DNA of 24,669 bases from contig CAJTQG010000031.1 of the NCBI GenBank assembly GCA_910578605.1, positions 1-24,669 on the forward strand, in the 5' to 3' direction. Positions 23,017-24,669 of the stretch are shown in pieces. How positions within the stretch are numbered: the first letter of the stretch is position 1; every line of letters begins with the position of its first letter. The notes under the pieces were generated by a model. The model made no database searches, was not told the DNA's origin, and worked only from the letters and a program-made list of their open reading frames with translations. Source of the stretch: an uncultured Lachnospiraceae bacterium (GTDB taxonomy: Bacteria; Bacillota; Clostridia; Lachnospirales; Lachnospiraceae). Position numbers and translations under genes: made by a program.

Positions 23017-23092
23017 TAGCTGTACAGGCAAATTCCCAGAACTTCATGTTTCGTAGTAAATGGGTAGAGTGAGGAAAGGAGAGGGAGTATCT

Positions 23093-24661
23093 ATGGAGCT
23101 CATCAAGAAGCATATACATATGAATCGCTGCAAAGGAAAAAGCAGGATTCAGATTACATTGGAGGAGGATTTTAATGTACCCGACGCAAAGGGAGACATT
23201 CAAAAGGCCGTGAGAGAAAAGGGTGTTTTAGAACTAGACCAGGTGCAGGGAAAGGAAGAAAAGGTATCCATAAAAGGAAAATTAATTTTTGGACTTCTCT
23301 ATGGCACCCAAAATCCCGAGAAACCATTCGAAAGTATGGAGGGACAAATCCCCTTGGAGGAAAATATAAATTTAGACGGTGTGACAGGGGATGAAACTAT
23401 ACATGTTGACTGGGAAATGGAAGATTTAAGCATCAGCGCCATTAACTCTCGAAAAATAGCAGTAAAAGCAATGATTACTTTAAATGTGGCGGCTTACTTT
23501 TTGGCGGACGAGGAAGTGGTGGTGGAGGTATCCGATACGGAACCAGTGGAATATATTAAAAAATCTATGGATGTGTTAGAAATTGCACTTAACAAAAAAG
23601 ATATTTTCCGCATTAAGGAGGAGCTGGATTTGCCGGCAAATCATCCTAATGTACAAGAAATATTATTTTCTAGTGTAGAGCCTAGGAGGATAGAAACTAG
23701 ACTGTTAGAGGGTAATATTAGTATAAGTGGTGAAATGTCAGTGTTTGTCCTCTATGAGGGCGTAGAGGAGGGCAGTCAAGTTCAGTGGTTTGAAAATACG
23801 GTACCGTTTAGAGGAAATTTAGAAATTTCCGAGGTGGAGGCAGACCAGATTCCCCATATACAGGTGAGTCTGCAGAAGGCTCAAATTGACCGAAAGGCAG
23901 ATTTTGACGGGGAGGAGAGAATTTTATCTTTAGACTGTACACTAGAACTAGACATTCATGTATATAAAGAAGAGACCTTAGATGTAGTAAGTGATATTTA
24001 TTCCTGTTCTAAAGAGTTAAAACCGATTATGAAGCAGGGAGATATGGAACGTCTGTTTATGAAAAATACAACGAAAGCTAGAGTGAGCGGCAACTGCAAC
24101 ACACTGGAGGAGGAACATATACTGCAGGTTTGTCATTGTCAGGGCAATGTAAAGATAGACCAAGTGCAGGTGCAGGAAGATGGAGTAATGGTGGAAGGAG
24201 TAGTATCTGTTTGTGTACTTTATATTTCTTCCCAGGATGCCAGTCCGTTGGCCAGTGTAAAAACAGATTTGCCATTTTCCCAGTTAATAGAGGGAAGCAG
24301 TATGAGTGAGCAAAATACCATTTCTCTAAGAGCTTCCATGGAAAGCTTGGGTGCTATGATGACTGGACAAAATGAAATTGAAATAAAAGCGGTAGTGCAG
24401 CTGGAATGTTTTGTAGTGCAGCCATTGAGAGAGGAAATGATTGCACAGGTAGAGGAAGATGCGCTGGATATGGAAACATTAGAAAACTTACCAGGCATTG
24501 TAGGATATTTAGTAAAAGAGGATGATACTTTATGGAACATTGCAAAATCCTACTATACTACTATGGATGAGATTAGAAATATTAATCAATTGAGCACAGA
24601 TAGTATCAAAAAGGGAGATAAGCTGCTTGTAGTAAAAAAAGTCAATTCGGTTCCCTTGTGA
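23093..24661 (+). CDS. sipL: SipL-like spore coat morphogenesis protein (SPOCS/DUF3794 + LysM)
   Basis: This 522-residue mother-cell protein probably anchors the spore coat by binding SpoIVA on the forespore surface. It has about three SPOCS (DUF3794) repeats across residues 1-460 and one C-terminal LysM domain (about 471-517; GYLVKEDDTLWNIAKSYY). This order and length match SipL of Clostridioides difficile, in which the LysM domain contacts SpoIVA. ATG 23093 is chosen because GAGGGAG (23081-23087) and AAAGGAG (23075-23081) precede it; an earlier ATG at 23060 precedes both. There is no signal peptide, consistent with a cytoplasmic mother-cell protein. The stop lies 8 bases from the window end. 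Confidence 0.85.
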   Translation: MELIKKHIHMNRCKGKSRIQITLEEDFNVPDAKGDIQKAVREKGVLELDQVQGKEEKVSIKGKLIFGLLYGTQNPEKPFESMEGQIPLEENINLDGVTGDETIHVDWEMEDLSISAINSRKIAVKAMITLNVAAYFLADEEVVVEVSDTEPVEYIKKSMDVLEIALNKKDIFRIKEELDLPANHPNVQEILFSSVEPRRIETRLLEGNISISGEMSVFVLYEGVEEGSQVQWFENTVPFRGNLEISEVEADQIPHIQVSLQKAQIDRKADFDGEERILSLDCTLELDIHVYKEETLDVVSDIYSCSKELKPIMKQGDMERLFMKNTTKARVSGNCNTLEEEHILQVCHCQGNVKIDQVQVQEDGVMVEGVVSVCVLYISSQDASPLASVKTDLPFSQLIEGSSMSEQNTISLRASMESLGAMMTGQNEIEIKAVVQLECFVVQPLREEMIAQVEEDALDMETLENLPGIVGYLVKEDDTLWNIAKSYYTTMDEIRNINQLSTDSIKKGDKLLVVKKVNSVPL

Positions 24662-24669
24662 GAGAGGCC

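Overview
The window reads as a chromosomal segment of a spore-forming, AT-rich Firmicute, most likely a Clostridia member of the Lachnospiraceae type. The reasons are strong GGAGG ribosome binding sites, a T-box leader in front of a eukaryote-type prolyl-tRNA synthetase, a CotS-like coat protein, and a SPOCS+LysM protein that looks like SipL. All supported genes lie on the + strand. No tRNA, rRNA, CRISPR array, integrase or transposase was seen.

Layout. (1) 24-995 is an HSL-type alpha/beta hydrolase that may continue upstream of the window. (2) 996-1996 is a very AT-rich patch with an orphan membrane protein and what looks like a decayed coding remnant. (3) 1997-8895 holds two MoxR-type AAA+ modules back to back: MoxR + VWA (CoxE-like), then MoxR + DUF58 + membrane transglutaminase. 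(4) 8964-9827 is class II fructose-bisphosphate aldolase with its own promoter and terminator. (5) 10016-14162 encodes the two overlapping halves of an asymmetric heterodimeric ABC exporter. (6) 14181-17392 is a promoter, a T-box riboswitch, proS and a CCA-adding enzyme gene, closed by a hairpin terminator. (7) 17484-18464 is a CotS-like coat protein with a degenerate kinase active site. (8) 18625-19992 is a PEGA-repeat lipoprotein. (9) 20097-21830 is a phosphoglucomutase-type phosphosugar mutase followed by a long hairpin. (10) 22021-22398 is a small PH-domain protein, 22526-22936 a PrcB-like lipoprotein, and 23093-24661 the SipL-like spore morphogenesis protein.

How the genes work together. 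The two MoxR modules pair an ATPase with a VWA or DUF58 partner, as expected for chaperone-like assembly systems; the second ends in a membrane protein with an external transglutaminase-like domain. The T-box operon couples tRNA-Pro charging to tRNA 3'-end maturation and repair. Two genes point to endospore coat assembly. The rest is core carbon metabolism and envelope function. Several obvious open frames begin too early, and starts were moved to the codon behind a good ribosome binding site (2873, 4140, 12282, 16031, 17484, 20097, 22021, 22526, 23093).

I found no convincing complete new defence or mobile system. The most unusual items are the paired MoxR modules, the logic of a T-box controlling a CCA-adding enzyme, the inactive-looking CotS kinase fold, and the AT-rich patch with its remnant.
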